Source: Methanomicrobiales archaeon (GTDB taxonomy: Archaea > Halobacteriota > Methanomicrobia > Methanomicrobiales > Methanospirillaceae). Taken from it: a stretch of 64,000 nt of DNA. The stretch lies in contig JALHCK010000010.1 in NCBI GenBank assembly GCA_022841205.1, forward strand, positions 1-64,000, in the 5' to 3' direction. Shown here piece after piece: positions 1 to 9,307 of this stretch. A program made the translations under genes and the position numbers. The notes beneath the pieces were generated by a model that made no database searches, was not told the DNA's origin, and saw only the letters and a list, made by a program, of their open reading frames with translations. Numbering within the stretch: the stretch's first letter is position 1; each line of letters opens with the position of its first letter.

Positions 1-68
1 CCCTCAACCAACGATCTGCATAGCGGGAGCGCTCGAAAAAAAAACATGAACTCTTGAACTCTTCGGGG

Positions 69-2060
69 CTAAAGGGGGGAAACAGGCGCACTCTTGGGGG
101 TATGGGAAGCAGAAATGGATACCCGATGGAGAAAGAGATGGGTTAATAGAAATTCTCTGAATTTTTCGGCGATATCCTCGAATGGGAACGCGAGTTCCCT
201 GATACGCTCTTCAGTTAACGGTAATATGCTCTTTTCGTCTAAACCCCCATCCTCCTTGTAATGATATAATTTTTCGAAATACCTGGAAACAGTTGTAAGA
301 GAGAGAGGGTCATCCGATCCCCGGAGTGCCATCTCTCCAATCTCTGCAGTGAGGTTCTGCCATGATGTCGCCTTCCCGTGCCTCTCACTTGATCTGAAAA
401 TAAACACCTCCCCGTTTCGCAGCGTCCCTTCACGATTGCATCTCCCGGCAGCCTGAGCGATCGAATCGATCCCGGTCATAGTCCTGTACACAACGGGAAA
501 ATCGATATCTACTCCTGCCTCGATCAATTGTGTCGAGATTACCTTGCAGTCTTTCCCTTCTTTGAGAAGCTGCTTGATCTCTGCAATCTTCTCCCTGCGG
601 TGGACCGGGCACATCCTCGCGCTGAGATGATAACGGTTGCCTGACGCTCCCAATCCATCGAACAGGACTTTCGCATGTTTTCGTGTGTTGACAATGCACA
701 GGGCTTGTCGGTGAACACCTATACGGTCGATGAGCTCCTTATCATCCAGTGAGCCAAGGTCGGTAACCGAGACCCTTCTGAACGTCTCATATAACTGCTC
801 CGGAGAATCAACAATTTCTCTCGCACAAAAGCCTTTGCCAAGGAGGTCATTGAGCTTGGGTTGGGTCGCAGTACAGATGACAACTGTTGATCCATAATTA
901 CAGACAAGTTCGGACAACGCTGCAAGACATGGCAGGAGATATCCGGTTGGCAGCATCTGTGCTTCATCAAGAATGATCACACTTTTCGCCAGGTTGTGCA
1001 GTTTTCGGCACCGGGACCGTCGGTTGGAAAAGAGCGACTCGAAGAACTGGACATTCGTTGTAACGACGATGGGCATGTCCCAGTTTTCCGAAGCAAGCTT
1101 AAGTGCTTCAGCGCCAGTATCCATGTCATCAGATTCAATCTTGTCCGCATCGAAATTGCTGTGGTGCTCCAGCACATTCCTACCTCCAAGAACCTTCCGG
1201 AATACATGAGCGTTCTGCTCGATGATGCTCGTGTAGGGGATAACGTAAAAGATCCTTTTTAATTTGTGACGTTTCAGGTGTTCGAGCGCAAACGCCATCG
1301 ATGAGAGTGTCTTGCCTCCACCTGTCGGGACAGTCAGAGTGAAGAAGCCCGGCGGTGACTGGCCGGCAGAGACGCACTGGTTGAAGATTGATCTTCGTTC
1401 CCGGTTAATCGGCGTGTCCTTTGCCTGGGAATTCATTTTATGCATGAATTCTTCAAATTTTTCGTAAAGAGCGTCAGTAGATTCGCAATTACCCCGTATC
1501 GATGAACTGGTGGGATCCACGAATCTTTCAGTATCCAGGGAATCCGCATCAACGAGACATGAGAATAACATTCTCGTAAAGAATGAGATTGAAAATCCAG
1601 GTTTGCCGGGCTGCGGGCGAAGTGAAAGGTTAGAGGGCATGTTGTCGGGAATTGCAATCTCTGTGCGATAGGCAGAATAATCAGGCAATCCATCGCTATG
1701 TAAGCGTTTTTTGAGCCCGTCTGCAATACTGCCATAGTTCAACAGGCCGCCATGGTGACCGGATACAACATAAGCGAAGATCAAGCCTAACGCTTTTTGA
1801 TATTTTTTGCACGCTTCAATGGCCCCCGCTGTCGAGTGATCGACCCGGCGTGGGTTTCCTTCGAGCCTTTTCTGGAAATCGGCGGAATATTTCCCCAGGT
1901 CGTGGAGTATCCCACTTGTATAGGCAACAGGGCCTGCATTGAAATCCTTTCCAAATTCAGAAGCGCGCTCTGCAACGTTGATAAGGTGTTCTTTAAGAAG
2001 TTGCCAGTCAGATTTATCCGGTGTTTCTGTAGAGTGAGCATAATAAATCGTGTCTGGCAT
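69..2060 (-). CDS. cas3: CRISPR-associated nuclease/helicase Cas3 (3' end atypical)
   Basis: Cas3 is the single-strand DNA nuclease and helicase recruited by type I Cascade to destroy targeted DNA. The N-terminal HD nuclease domain shows HDLGK (H53-D54), VDHS (H75) and GHHGG (H102-H103). The helicase core has GGGKT (about 247-251), DEAQ (365-368), TATQ (397-400), AGVDID (515-520) and QAAGRCNREG (536-545). It is 663 residues; many type I Cas3 proteins are about 730-800. After about residue 633 the sequence stops resembling the family and ends in a low-complexity tail, so the C-terminal domain looks missing. The other cas genes would lie left of the window edge; the subtype cannot be assigned from this gene alone. 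Confidence 0.9.
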   Translation of the reverse strand: MPDTIYYAHSTETPDKSDWQLLKEHLINVAERASEFGKDFNAGPVAYTSGILHDLGKYSADFQKRLEGNPRRVDHSTAGAIEACKKYQKALGLIFAYVVSGHHGGLLNYGSIADGLKKRLHSDGLPDYSAYRTEIAIPDNMPSNLSLRPQPGKPGFSISFFTRMLFSCLVDADSLDTERFVDPTSSSIRGNCESTDALYEKFEEFMHKMNSQAKDTPINRERRSIFNQCVSAGQSPPGFFTLTVPTGGGKTLSSMAFALEHLKRHKLKRIFYVIPYTSIIEQNAHVFRKVLGGRNVLEHHSNFDADKIESDDMDTGAEALKLASENWDMPIVVTTNVQFFESLFSNRRSRCRKLHNLAKSVIILDEAQMLPTGYLLPCLAALSELVCNYGSTVVICTATQPKLNDLLGKGFCAREIVDSPEQLYETFRRVSVTDLGSLDDKELIDRIGVHRQALCIVNTRKHAKVLFDGLGASGNRYHLSARMCPVHRREKIAEIKQLLKEGKDCKVISTQLIEAGVDIDFPVVYRTMTGIDSIAQAAGRCNREGTLRNGEVFIFRSSERHGKATSWQNLTAEIGEMALRGSDDPLSLTTVSRYFEKLYHYKEDGGLDEKSILPLTEERIRELAFPFEDIAEKFREFLLTHLFLHRVSISASHTPKSAPVSPL

Positions 2061-2078
2061 ATATTCTGTATAGAATAT
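2061..2078. promoter_or_regulatory. Perfect 7-bp inverted repeat abutting the cas3 start codon
   Basis: The arms ATATTCT and AGAATAT are separated by GTAT and lie directly upstream of the cas3 ATG on the minus strand. The element occupies about -18 to -1, where a regulator could block transcription or initiation. No ribosome binding site is visible in this stretch, so the mRNA may be nearly leaderless. The operator role is inferred. Confidence 0.45.
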
Positions 2079-2489
2079 CAGAAACGATAATAATTGTCAA
2101 TGATGTTTTGACCGGGAGGAATTTTTGATTTGTCACCTCTCTTCCGACAGCTTGTAGATCAGTTAGTTGGATAATGGAATGATATTCCGAACAAATTCCA
2201 AGAGCCGCAACAAGTAAAAGAGATCGAATTGAAACCAATCATTTTCTCTCTCGATCGTTTTCCTGAAAAAAAGCAGCGAGTGTTTAATGTGGGGGCTTTC
2301 AACAGAGCCCTAAGCGGCAGTCTCTGAACTGCAGCATGAGCTGAACCCTCGAGGTGGCGGTGATCAGGAACTACCTTGAGAGGGCCCTCAAACCGGAGAA
2401 TGGATGCTACACCATGAGACGCTGGTCCAGCAGGGTAAGAGTGGGAAAAATAATTCTGAATAAGGGAACAACAGGAGATATACGATCAT
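2079..2489. other. Intergenic between divergent cas3 and DUF364 genes
   Basis: About 410 bases holding the promoters of two divergent genes. An AT-rich stretch around 2085-2100 could serve as the cas3 promoter. No convincing ORF, RNA or repeat array was seen. One GAATTGAAAC string near 2224-2233 resembles the end of some CRISPR repeats, but it occurs only once. Confidence 0.5.
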
Positions 2490-3347
2490 ATGAAAGCCTC
2501 CTTAACCACTCCCGGTTCGATCCTTGAAGAGACGATTCACCAGGTCCGGGACGAACTTGGCTCCGATTTTGAGGAGATTACCATTGAACGGATTGTTATC
2601 GGGATATTCTTCACGGGTGTACGGCTAAGCAATGGCTCCAGTGGCCTTGCGTGTACACCAATCAAGGAGATTCCAGAGGCCGTCTGCTGCCCAAGCTCGG
2701 CCCGCGCTCTGCCCTACCCCGGCAAGTTTGTCGGGCGGAAGGCAGGGTATTTCCTCAGGGACCTTGCATCTGCATCCCCTCTACGGAAAGCAATAGGAAT
2801 CGCCATCATCAACGCGCTCTCTGCCTCCTGCATGAAGGAGCGAAATGCCACGGGGTATTCTATAGAGGCTGGCCGGGATGCACTTGACCCGATAGAGTTC
2901 CCGGAAGAGGGATACGTGGTGGTGGTCGGTGCCCTGGTCCCGGTCCTGAAGAAACTGCTGGCAAGAGGGAGACCATTCGGGATACTGGAACTTGATAAGG
3001 AAACACTTAAAAAGGAAGAATTGCCGTTCTTTATCCCCCCGGAAAGAGCAGATGACGCGGTTGGAAATGCCGACATGCTAATCATCACCGGCACGACCCT
3101 CCTGAACAACACCCTCGAGCCTCTCCTTGGCCTGGCCCGTCCCGGGGCGACGATCATCGTTGTAGGCCCCACCGCGAGCATGCTGCCGGACGCCTTCTTC
3201 CGGCGGGGTGTGACCATGCTCGGCGGGGACCTGGTTACCCGTGCCGACGAACTGCTGGATACCCTCGCAGAAGGGGGGTCCGGGTATCACTTCTTTGGAA
3301 AATCCGCGGAGAAGACCTGTATCACCAGGCTGGATACCCCGGTCTGA
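2490..3347 (+). CDS. DUF364/DUF4213 putative heavy-metal-chelation Rossmann-like protein
   Basis: This 285-residue soluble protein matches the COG2014 layout: an N-terminal enolase-like DUF4213 domain (about 1-115) followed by a Rossmann-like DUF364 domain (about 125-275). Visible landmarks are YPGKFVGRKAGYF, a glycine- and valine-rich strand VVVVGALVPVL, and ADMLIITGTTLLNNTLE followed by GATIIVVGPTASMLPD. Such proteins are thought to bind metal or pterin-like ligands; the reaction is unproven. It starts at an ATG shortly after AGGAGA (about 2473-2478). It stands alone, divergent from cas3. Confidence 0.85.
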   Translation: MKASLTTPGSILEETIHQVRDELGSDFEEITIERIVIGIFFTGVRLSNGSSGLACTPIKEIPEAVCCPSSARALPYPGKFVGRKAGYFLRDLASASPLRKAIGIAIINALSASCMKERNATGYSIEAGRDALDPIEFPEEGYVVVVGALVPVLKKLLARGRPFGILELDKETLKKEELPFFIPPERADDAVGNADMLIITGTTLLNNTLEPLLGLARPGATIIVVGPTASMLPDAFFRRGVTMLGGDLVTRADELLDTLAEGGSGYHFFGKSAEKTCITRLDTPV

Positions 3348-3870
3348 CCGGGAGGACTACATTGCAGGGTGCCACTCGCTATGGAAACGTGTTCACTACT
3401 GGCAGAATATTGCCTCGAACGGCATTTTCAATTTTCAACGAATTCCCCAGGATATGATCAGAAACCAGGTCATATCTCCCGGCGGTGGGATTATGAGGAT
3501 TCGGATAAACACCCATGCATTTCAACCACAAAAGCTATAACTCAGCTCTACAAAACTAATGTAATGAGTTCCTTTGAGTCATTTGGCCTTAATGAAGCCT
3601 GCAGAAGGGTTCAAAAAGCTGGAGACAAACTTGCAGATTCTGAAACACTCCTGCCATCAATGAGCTCGTTTCGTGAGATGATCCTTAAGGCCGGTTATGC
3701 CATCCCTGGAAACCCGCATAGGTTTCCCAGTCCATCTTCAGGAGGACTTCCATCCGGGGATCAGGAACACATTATGACGTATAGTGAAAAGAACAGAAGA
3801 AATACTGACATTTCTCTCTCCAAATCCTGCCAGGTATTTCTTTTTCCTTTATTATACGCTGATTGGTGAT
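3348..3870. other. Intergenic region with transposase debris
   Basis: About 520 bases between the DUF364 and DUF2703 genes. Apart from the IS5-like N-terminal fragment listed separately, no intact gene, terminal inverted repeat or RNA was recognised. The open frame through 3369-3869 is a chance extension of that fragment and overlaps the DUF2703 start. Confidence 0.5.
3564..3683 (+). pseudogene. IS5-family transposase N-terminal remnant
   Basis: The encoded start MSSFESFGLNEACRRVQKAG followed by DKLADSETLL resembles the N-terminus of IS5-group transposases of methanogens, which begin with a short FGL..AY.RV...GD.L..I.SLIDW pattern. Similarity fades after about 40 residues and no DDE catalytic domain follows, so this is a relic and not a functional element. 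No flanking inverted repeats were recognised. The assignment rests on pattern memory, not a search. Confidence 0.45.
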
Positions 3871-4263
3871 ATGATGAATGGAACAACCCGAATAGTTATT
3901 GAATGGCGTCACGTGGACCTGGGACAACCGCTCTGCGGGCACTGCTCTGATACCGGGGCGAATCTCTGGGAAGCTGTCACAACGCTTGGACAGGAGAACC
4001 TGCTCGATGGAGTGGAACTGGAAATCGAAAATACCATCCTTCCCCCTGAACAGCTTGAAGAATCGAATGTCGTACTCATAAACGGGATTCCTGTTGAGAA
4101 GATCGTTGATCCTGGTCTCATCTCCTCTGGATGCAGTACCTGCCAGGTTCTGAATGAGAAAACCGGGCCCATCCATACTGCCGCACCCGGGCGGGACGTT
4201 TTCAAGGCGATCCCTGCAGAGGTTCTTCGGGAAGCCATCCTGAAGGCCCTCAGGAAGGGGTAG
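3871..4263 (+). CDS. DUF2703 family protein
   Basis: This 130-residue protein starts MMNGTTRIVIEWRH, with a GGTGAT-like ribosome binding site just upstream. An ATG at 3784 gives a longer frame, but that extra segment is low-complexity and overlaps debris. The family is small and cysteine-containing: CGHCSDTG (about 26-33) has a CxxC pair, and GCSTCQVLN gives a second CxxC near residue 90. The cysteines suggest metal or redox binding, perhaps linked to arsenic or thiol chemistry, but no function is established. No operon partner is evident. Confidence 0.75.
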   Translation: MMNGTTRIVIEWRHVDLGQPLCGHCSDTGANLWEAVTTLGQENLLDGVELEIENTILPPEQLEESNVVLINGIPVEKIVDPGLISSGCSTCQVLNEKTGPIHTAAPGRDVFKAIPAEVLREAILKALRKG

Positions 4264-4848
4264 GAAGGGCATTTCAATTTTTTTACCGGGATGGCATTTT
4301 TTTTAATCGCACTTTGGGGCAATATCCTGCAATGATCAAGAACAGGCACCACCCAGTCTGTTTGGATATGGTTTATGCAAAGTTGTCTGTCAAGGGCCCG
4401 GGCAATCTCTTTTCCATGAAAAGGATGGCTTTTCAGGAACGCTCCGGTGTCTGAAGCCTGCCTTTCAGGAAAACCAGTTAACCCGAATCACATGCCGCAA
4501 TGAGAGACCCTCAACTGGTACTGCCCTGGCTGGCAACGAGCGACATCGGGCGGGAAAATTACACCAGGGTAACCTGAACCCCCCCACTCCTGTTTTTAAA
4601 AGACCGGGTTTCTGAACTCCTGGAATTTCCTCCCAGGGTTAATCGCCTCCTCTCACGAATGACAACCAGGTTAAATCGAAGGGACTGAACAAAGCGTGGT
4701 GATAAAGAAAGGTTATCACAATGAGCATCAGCCCCCCATGGCTCGATAGGTGTGAAAAATTTCGCAGTAAAAGTCATCTTTTTACCAATCTGCGCCAAAT
4801 ATCTGGATGTTCCCTCATAAAGCTGAGGAACAGGAGAGAGACAGATAT
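4264..4848. other. Intergenic, no gene recognised
   Basis: About 585 bases. T-rich runs follow the DUF2703 stop (4276-4304) and could terminate transcription. A 25-codon frame from about 4500 (MRDPQLVLPW) and a 79-codon minus-strand frame at 4559-4798 have no recognisable motif and were not called. The promoter of the META-domain gene should lie near the right end. Confidence 0.4.
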
Positions 4849-6141
4849 ATGGCGTATAGGAGTTCTTTTCTTCACTCCACCTGCCTGGTGATGCTCATCG
4901 CGCTTTGTTTAGGAGCGATAGGAGCCGCCCAGGCCGCACCGATGAGATACGATCTCACGGAAAAAGTTACAGCACACCCGGTGATGGAGAGCCCGTTTGG
5001 CAAGGTGCCGGAACTCCCCGCACCTGCACAGTTCTCACATTTCCATGCTGATCTTCCCAGGCCAACCGGCACATGTAAAGAGGAGATCATTGCCGCTTAC
5101 AAAAACCCGGTGAAACCTGTACAGGTTTTGCTTCCACCAGTAACGAAGAGTTCACCAAAGCCCGGCTTCACCATTCCCGGCCGAAGCGGGATGCCCGACA
5201 GAGTGGAGGGCCGCTTCCCGGGTAACACGACCATAAAGCCACTGCTGGTATCAGGCCAGGGCACGGTCATGTACGTCGACCTCGAAGGAGGCTTTTACGG
5301 CATCATCGCCGATGACGGCGCCCGCTACATCCCCGATACGCTCCCGGCGTCCTGCAAAGTGGACGGGATCCGGGTGAAATTTACAGGCATGAAGGATAAC
5401 GGGAGAGCCGGCATCCACATGTGGGGGACTTCCCTTCGTATCATATCGGCAATGCCGCTCGGCCAGGAAGTGAAGGCCGACGGGCATGTCAGGTATATCG
5501 ACCTCGAAGGAGGGTTCTACGGGATAGTCACCTCTTCCGGGACGTCGTATCTCCCGCTGAACCTCCCGGAGGAATACCGGGTCGACGGGCTTGAGGTCTC
5601 CTTTACCGGGAGGACCGCTCCGGACACCGCGACAATCCAGATGTGGGGGACCCCGGTCTTCATCTTATCCATATCAGCAAAGAATGGCGGGGACCATGGC
5701 AATTCCCTCATCGGGTCATGGACCCTGACCGGCATGGCCCGGGGAGGAGTCATCTCTCCGGTCATCGCAGGGACCACGATCACAGCCGGGTTTTCGAAGG
5801 AAGGCCGGGTCGGCGGGACCTCGGGCTGCAACCTCTATTCCGCACCCTTCGAACAGGCGGGGACCGCCCTGCATATCGGGCCCGCCGCCTCGACCATGAT
5901 GTACTGTCCCGATGCCACCCGGGCGACCATGAAACAGGAGAGTAACTACCTGCAGTTCCTCGAAGAGGCTGCCTCGTGGAAGATCGATGGTGGAAACCTC
6001 GTGATCATGGACGGATCAGGCCAGGACATCCTGGTATTTTCACCGGGCATAGCCGATGCGCCGGCGAGAGGGAACCTCTCATCGAGTCCCGGAGGGCCGG
6101 CGGTTTTGCAGGGGATGACCGCTCCTCATCTGGTCCATTAA
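4849..6141 (+). CDS. Secreted META-domain protein with tandem beta-barrel-like repeats
   Basis: The start at 4849 is preferred over 4807 because GGAGAG lies at 4833-4838 and the product then opens with a clean signal peptide (about 1-29, ending GAAQA). A proline-rich linker follows, then two ~65-residue tandem repeats sharing DLEGGFYGI, Y(I/L)P..LP, VDG and MWGT. The C-terminal ~115 residues are a META (HslJ-like) domain with LIGSWTLTG, GTSGCN, STMMYCP, a QESNYLQFLEEA segment and a final LVFSPG strand. META domains occur in bacterial heat-inducible and protease-linked lipoproteins. The mature protein should be extracellular; its ligand is unknown. Confidence 0.8.
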   Translation: MAYRSSFLHSTCLVMLIALCLGAIGAAQAAPMRYDLTEKVTAHPVMESPFGKVPELPAPAQFSHFHADLPRPTGTCKEEIIAAYKNPVKPVQVLLPPVTKSSPKPGFTIPGRSGMPDRVEGRFPGNTTIKPLLVSGQGTVMYVDLEGGFYGIIADDGARYIPDTLPASCKVDGIRVKFTGMKDNGRAGIHMWGTSLRIISAMPLGQEVKADGHVRYIDLEGGFYGIVTSSGTSYLPLNLPEEYRVDGLEVSFTGRTAPDTATIQMWGTPVFILSISAKNGGDHGNSLIGSWTLTGMARGGVISPVIAGTTITAGFSKEGRVGGTSGCNLYSAPFEQAGTALHIGPAASTMMYCPDATRATMKQESNYLQFLEEAASWKIDGGNLVIMDGSGQDILVFSPGIADAPARGNLSSSPGGPAVLQGMTAPHLVH

Positions 6142-6312
6142 CCCACCCATTCTATTTTTTGCCACCCAAACTATCCATCCGCCTGAAAAATCCGCCCTGG
6201 CTCCATAGAGAGCACGTGCAGCGGAGATGGAGATGGGGTTCCTGGCCAGTTCCTACCGCCTCCGTGTGACCCCGGCCATGCACAGGAAAAGGCCCTGACG
6301 CCGGCCAGGCCT

Positions 6313-6420
6313 ATTCATCCCCCCTTCCGGCGGAACACGCGGTGGACCTTGGCATGTGCAAACGGTTCTGTCTGCAGGCTCATTATTCATCACCCCTTCC
6401 GGTGGAACACCCGGTGGACC
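6313..6420 (-). repeat. 36-bp direct repeat duplicating the 3' end of the permease gene
   Basis: Copies at 6313-6348 and 6385-6420 match at 33 of 36 positions. The right copy encodes the permease C-terminus (VHRVFHRKG, stop). The left copy, just past the stop on the minus strand, would encode VHRVFRRKGG and a stop. This looks like a short tandem duplication of a gene end. Confidence 0.7.
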
Positions 6421-7796
6421 ATCTGGATGAAATGCGCCAGGTACCGTTCTTTATGTTCAAGCCGGCGCATGAGTATCGCTTCTTCGGTGGTGAAGAGTTC
6501 TTTTAGATGACGGATATCCTTTTTTGGAGAGAAATACAGGTATAGCGGGATCCCGGCGAGGATGACGATGAACCCGGTAATGTTGTTGACCAGTGTGCCA
6601 CCCAGGATCAAAAAGAGGCAGATCAGCACACCTGCCAGGGGGAGGAGCCTGTGAACGATTCCCACGCCATCATCCTGGAGGACGACCAGGGCAGAACAGG
6701 TGAGCAGGAACGCAAAAGCAAGGTTGAACACCGAGAAAGAGATTAAACCCGATATCGATGAGAAAAGCGAGAGCAGGAAGGCAATGATCCCCTGCACGAG
6801 GATCCCGGTAACCGGCGTCTGGTAGACCGGGTGAATCCGGGCAAAGATGCGTGGAAACAGGCCATCGATTGCCATCGCATAGGAGAGCCGGCTTGTCCCG
6901 ATCATGCCCGACTCGTTTGACCCGGAGACCGAGAAGAGTGCACCGATGGTCATGAGGAGGGCGCCTGCGGACCCGAGGAGCGAGATCCCAACCAGGATGA
7001 GGGGCGTCCTTGTCGTAGCAAGTTCCTGCCAGTTTACTGCCCCGTATACAATGAAGTTGGTGGAAAGATAGAATGCCATGACAACGCCCATCCCGATGAC
7101 GATCGCCCTTGGTATCACTCTTTTTGGATCCTCGACCTCACTGGCAGGAAGGGTCGCAAGCTCGAATCCCACGTAGGCCCAGAAGATGAGGACCAGTGAT
7201 GCGCCGATCGAGTGGAACCCGAGGGGGGCAAAGGGGAGGTAATTGCCCAGGAACAGTCCGGGGTCCCTGAACAACGCCAGGAACCCTGCTGCGATGAGTA
7301 TGAAGAGCGGAACCAGCTTTACCAGGGTCAGGCCATCGTTGACCCGTCCGGCGGCTTTTATCCCGACGATGGTAATGCCGGTCAGTGTAAACACGAACAG
7401 TCCTTTGACAAGGATCTCCTCTGCGGGGCCGAGAGGGAGGAGATACTCGAGGTAGTTTACAAAAGCGATGGTGAAGACGGGCAGGGCGAGCATCTCGGCA
7501 ATCCATAGGCTCCAGCCTGCGAGAAATCCCCAGAAATCGTCAAACGCAGCAGAGACGTAGGCAAACGGGCCTCCCACCCGGGGGACAAGGGAACTGCACT
7601 CGGCAAAGACGAATGCCAGCACCATGGCAAAGATCCCGGCCACTATCCAGATGACAAGGGAGAAAGGGCCGATGAGACCCGCGGAGATGGCAGAGGCGAT
7701 ATAGATGTCAGCACCCACGATCGACCCGATCACGATACTCGAAACGTCGAACAGGCCGAGAAGTTTCCGGGCAGCCATTACCTGACTTTCTCTCAA
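6390..7796 (-). CDS. APC superfamily amino acid permease
   Basis: This 468-residue polytopic membrane protein has about 12 hydrophobic segments. Transmembrane segment 1 carries the APC substrate-site signature IVIGSIVGADIYI (residues about 21-33), and FAECSSLVPRVGGPFAYVS follows in segments 2-3. GFELATLPASEVEDPKR lies around segment 6. It probably imports an amino acid or related amine; specificity cannot be read from sequence. An internal start at MAARKLLG (7778) is also possible. It is divergent from the DUF1646 gene across about 380 bases. The C-terminal tail is charged and cytoplasmic. Confidence 0.85.
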   Translation of the reverse strand: MRESQVMAARKLLGLFDVSSIVIGSIVGADIYIASAISAGLIGPFSLVIWIVAGIFAMVLAFVFAECSSLVPRVGGPFAYVSAAFDDFWGFLAGWSLWIAEMLALPVFTIAFVNYLEYLLPLGPAEEILVKGLFVFTLTGITIVGIKAAGRVNDGLTLVKLVPLFILIAAGFLALFRDPGLFLGNYLPFAPLGFHSIGASLVLIFWAYVGFELATLPASEVEDPKRVIPRAIVIGMGVVMAFYLSTNFIVYGAVNWQELATTRTPLILVGISLLGSAGALLMTIGALFSVSGSNESGMIGTSRLSYAMAIDGLFPRIFARIHPVYQTPVTGILVQGIIAFLLSLFSSISGLISFSVFNLAFAFLLTCSALVVLQDDGVGIVHRLLPLAGVLICLFLILGGTLVNNITGFIVILAGIPLYLYFSPKKDIRHLKELFTTEEAILMRRLEHKERYLAHFIQMVHRVFHRKG

Positions 7797-8178
7797 TCCC
7801 CCGATAAATATCTTGCCGGGCCGAAAATACCGGCCCCATCATGGCCAGGAGACCGGCTGGTGATGATAACAGAGGAATGGTGAAAGATGAGACGGTCCCC
7901 GGTGCCACACTCCCAAGCGTTCCTCTGTGACCGTATCTGCGACGTGAGAGATCGGCCACGACCCTTAATAAGGCCGGGTTCATTATGGTCAGGATCGATT
8001 CAAGGGCAGGTTTCTGTCCGGCAAGATGCTCTCTCCGTATCACACCCTGGAACAGTCTCGAACATTGTCGAAGGTCACAGGGAGCGGGGTCCAATATTAA
8101 AACAAGGAAGTAATAATACCTGGTTGATACAGCCGGCGAGTCCATTTACCGGCCGGGGACAATAAGAAAGGTGGTACA
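7797..8178. other. Intergenic between divergent transporter genes
   Basis: About 380 bases that should contain promoters for the APC permease (left) and the DUF1646 gene (right). No ORF with protein-like content was recognised. GAGGAA near 7873 and TTCCTC near 7920 could form a long weak hairpin, but this was not strong enough to call a riboswitch. Confidence 0.35.
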
Positions 8179-9303
8179 ATAATAAGTTCAATCGTCAGCC
8201 TGGGACTGGTACTAATTTTCCTTTTCGTCCTTTCCGGTCCTCTCGTCTCCCGGGAAATAGAAGAGAACCTTGAGATCTTTCTTCTCATAAATGGCGTCCT
8301 GGCCATGACCATAGCCGGCTTTGCCCATGTTCCGGGGGTCATTACCGGCTGGCGGTGGGGTATTGTCATAGAATCATTGATCGCCCCAATCCGGATCGGG
8401 GATTTTTTTGGGATCCCCATAGGGATCGTCCAGATCGTCCTTGTTGCAGGGCTGGCGGTTTATTTCGGGTTCACCGCCATCGAAAATGCAGCCATGCGGG
8501 TGATGAAGCAGGTGCCGGTACCGGTGATCGCCTTTATCATCATAGTCATGCCCGGACTGGTTTCAAGCCTCATCTCTGCGATTGTAGCCGCCATCCTCAT
8601 CGCCGAACTGGTGTGCTTTCTCCCGCTGCAAAGGGCGGAGATGATAAAAGTGACAGTCATCGCCTGTTTTTCCATTGGTCTTGGTGCAGCACTCACCCCG
8701 GTTGGTGAACCGCTCGCAACAATTACCATCGAAAAGCTTGCCGGTCCACCCTACTACGCGGGTTTCGGGTACCTTGTTGAAACGATCGGATACCTGGTCC
8801 TGCCTGGGATCCTGGCCCTCGGAATTCTCGGGATGGTGATGATTTCCCGGGCAGGAACCGTGGGGATCTCTCCACGATGCCGGCAGTATCGCGAGCCCAT
8901 CAGGAACGTCATCGTGCGGGCATTGAAAGTATACGTGTTCATCATGGCCCTCGTCCTCCTTGGCGAAGGTTTCAACCCGCTGATCATGGCTATCCTCCCG
9001 CATACCCCGGCAACAGTTCTCTACTGGTTCAATATCGTATCGGCGATCCTTGACAATGCAACCCTTGCCTCGGCCGAGATCAGCCCTGTCCTCACACCAC
9101 TCCAGATAAAAAGCGCCCTCATGGGGCTGATTGCCGCTGGAGTGATGCTGATTCCTGGCAATATCCCAAACATCATCGCATCCCGGAAGCTCAAAATCTC
9201 ATCCAGGGAATGGGCAAAGATCGCTATCCCTGTCGGGCTGGTGGCAATGGTGATCTACTTCATTGCAATTTTTCTCCCGGAATATACCCGCGGGTTGCTC
9301 TGA
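8179..9303 (+). CDS. DUF1646 family polytopic membrane protein (start codon non-canonical)
   Basis: The protein is a multi-span, transporter-like membrane protein with about ten helices. EEN near the N-terminus, GLGAALTPVGEPLATI and LDNATLASAEI are conserved-looking polar motifs of the ion-transporter-like DUF1646 family. The first in-frame ATG (8305) would delete the first helix. The frame is open back to 8128 and encodes a good helix, SSIVSLGLVLIFLFVLSG, but contains no ATG, GTG or TTG upstream of 8305. A strong AGGTGG ribosome site at 8169-8174 precedes ATA ATA (8179-8184), so initiation at ATA, or a sequence error there, is proposed. Substrate unknown. Confidence 0.75.
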   Translation: MISSIVSLGLVLIFLFVLSGPLVSREIEENLEIFLLINGVLAMTIAGFAHVPGVITGWRWGIVIESLIAPIRIGDFFGIPIGIVQIVLVAGLAVYFGFTAIENAAMRVMKQVPVPVIAFIIIVMPGLVSSLISAIVAAILIAELVCFLPLQRAEMIKVTVIACFSIGLGAALTPVGEPLATITIEKLAGPPYYAGFGYLVETIGYLVLPGILALGILGMVMISRAGTVGISPRCRQYREPIRNVIVRALKVYVFIMALVLLGEGFNPLIMAILPHTPATVLYWFNIVSAILDNATLASAEISPVLTPLQIKSALMGLIAAGVMLIPGNIPNIIASRKLKISSREWAKIAIPVGLVAMVIYFIAIFLPEYTRGLL

Positions 9304-9307
9304 AATA

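Noticed and set aside
1..68. Possible continuation of cas3 or a small frame at the left edge
   Set aside because: A minus-strand ATG near 48 gives only about 14 codons. The open alternative frame has no Cas similarity, so nothing is called.
2215..2260. GAATTGAAAC string that resembles a CRISPR repeat end
   Set aside because: It occurs only once; no second copy at 60-75 base spacing was seen and there is no spacer pattern.
4559..4798. 79-codon minus-strand frame in the gap before the META gene
   Set aside because: There is no ribosome site, no motif and no partner; it is basic and low-complexity.
6142..6312. tRNA-like or structured RNA in the gap after the META gene
   Set aside because: No cloverleaf with a T-loop (GGTTCRAAT) was found, and no conserved structure is evident.
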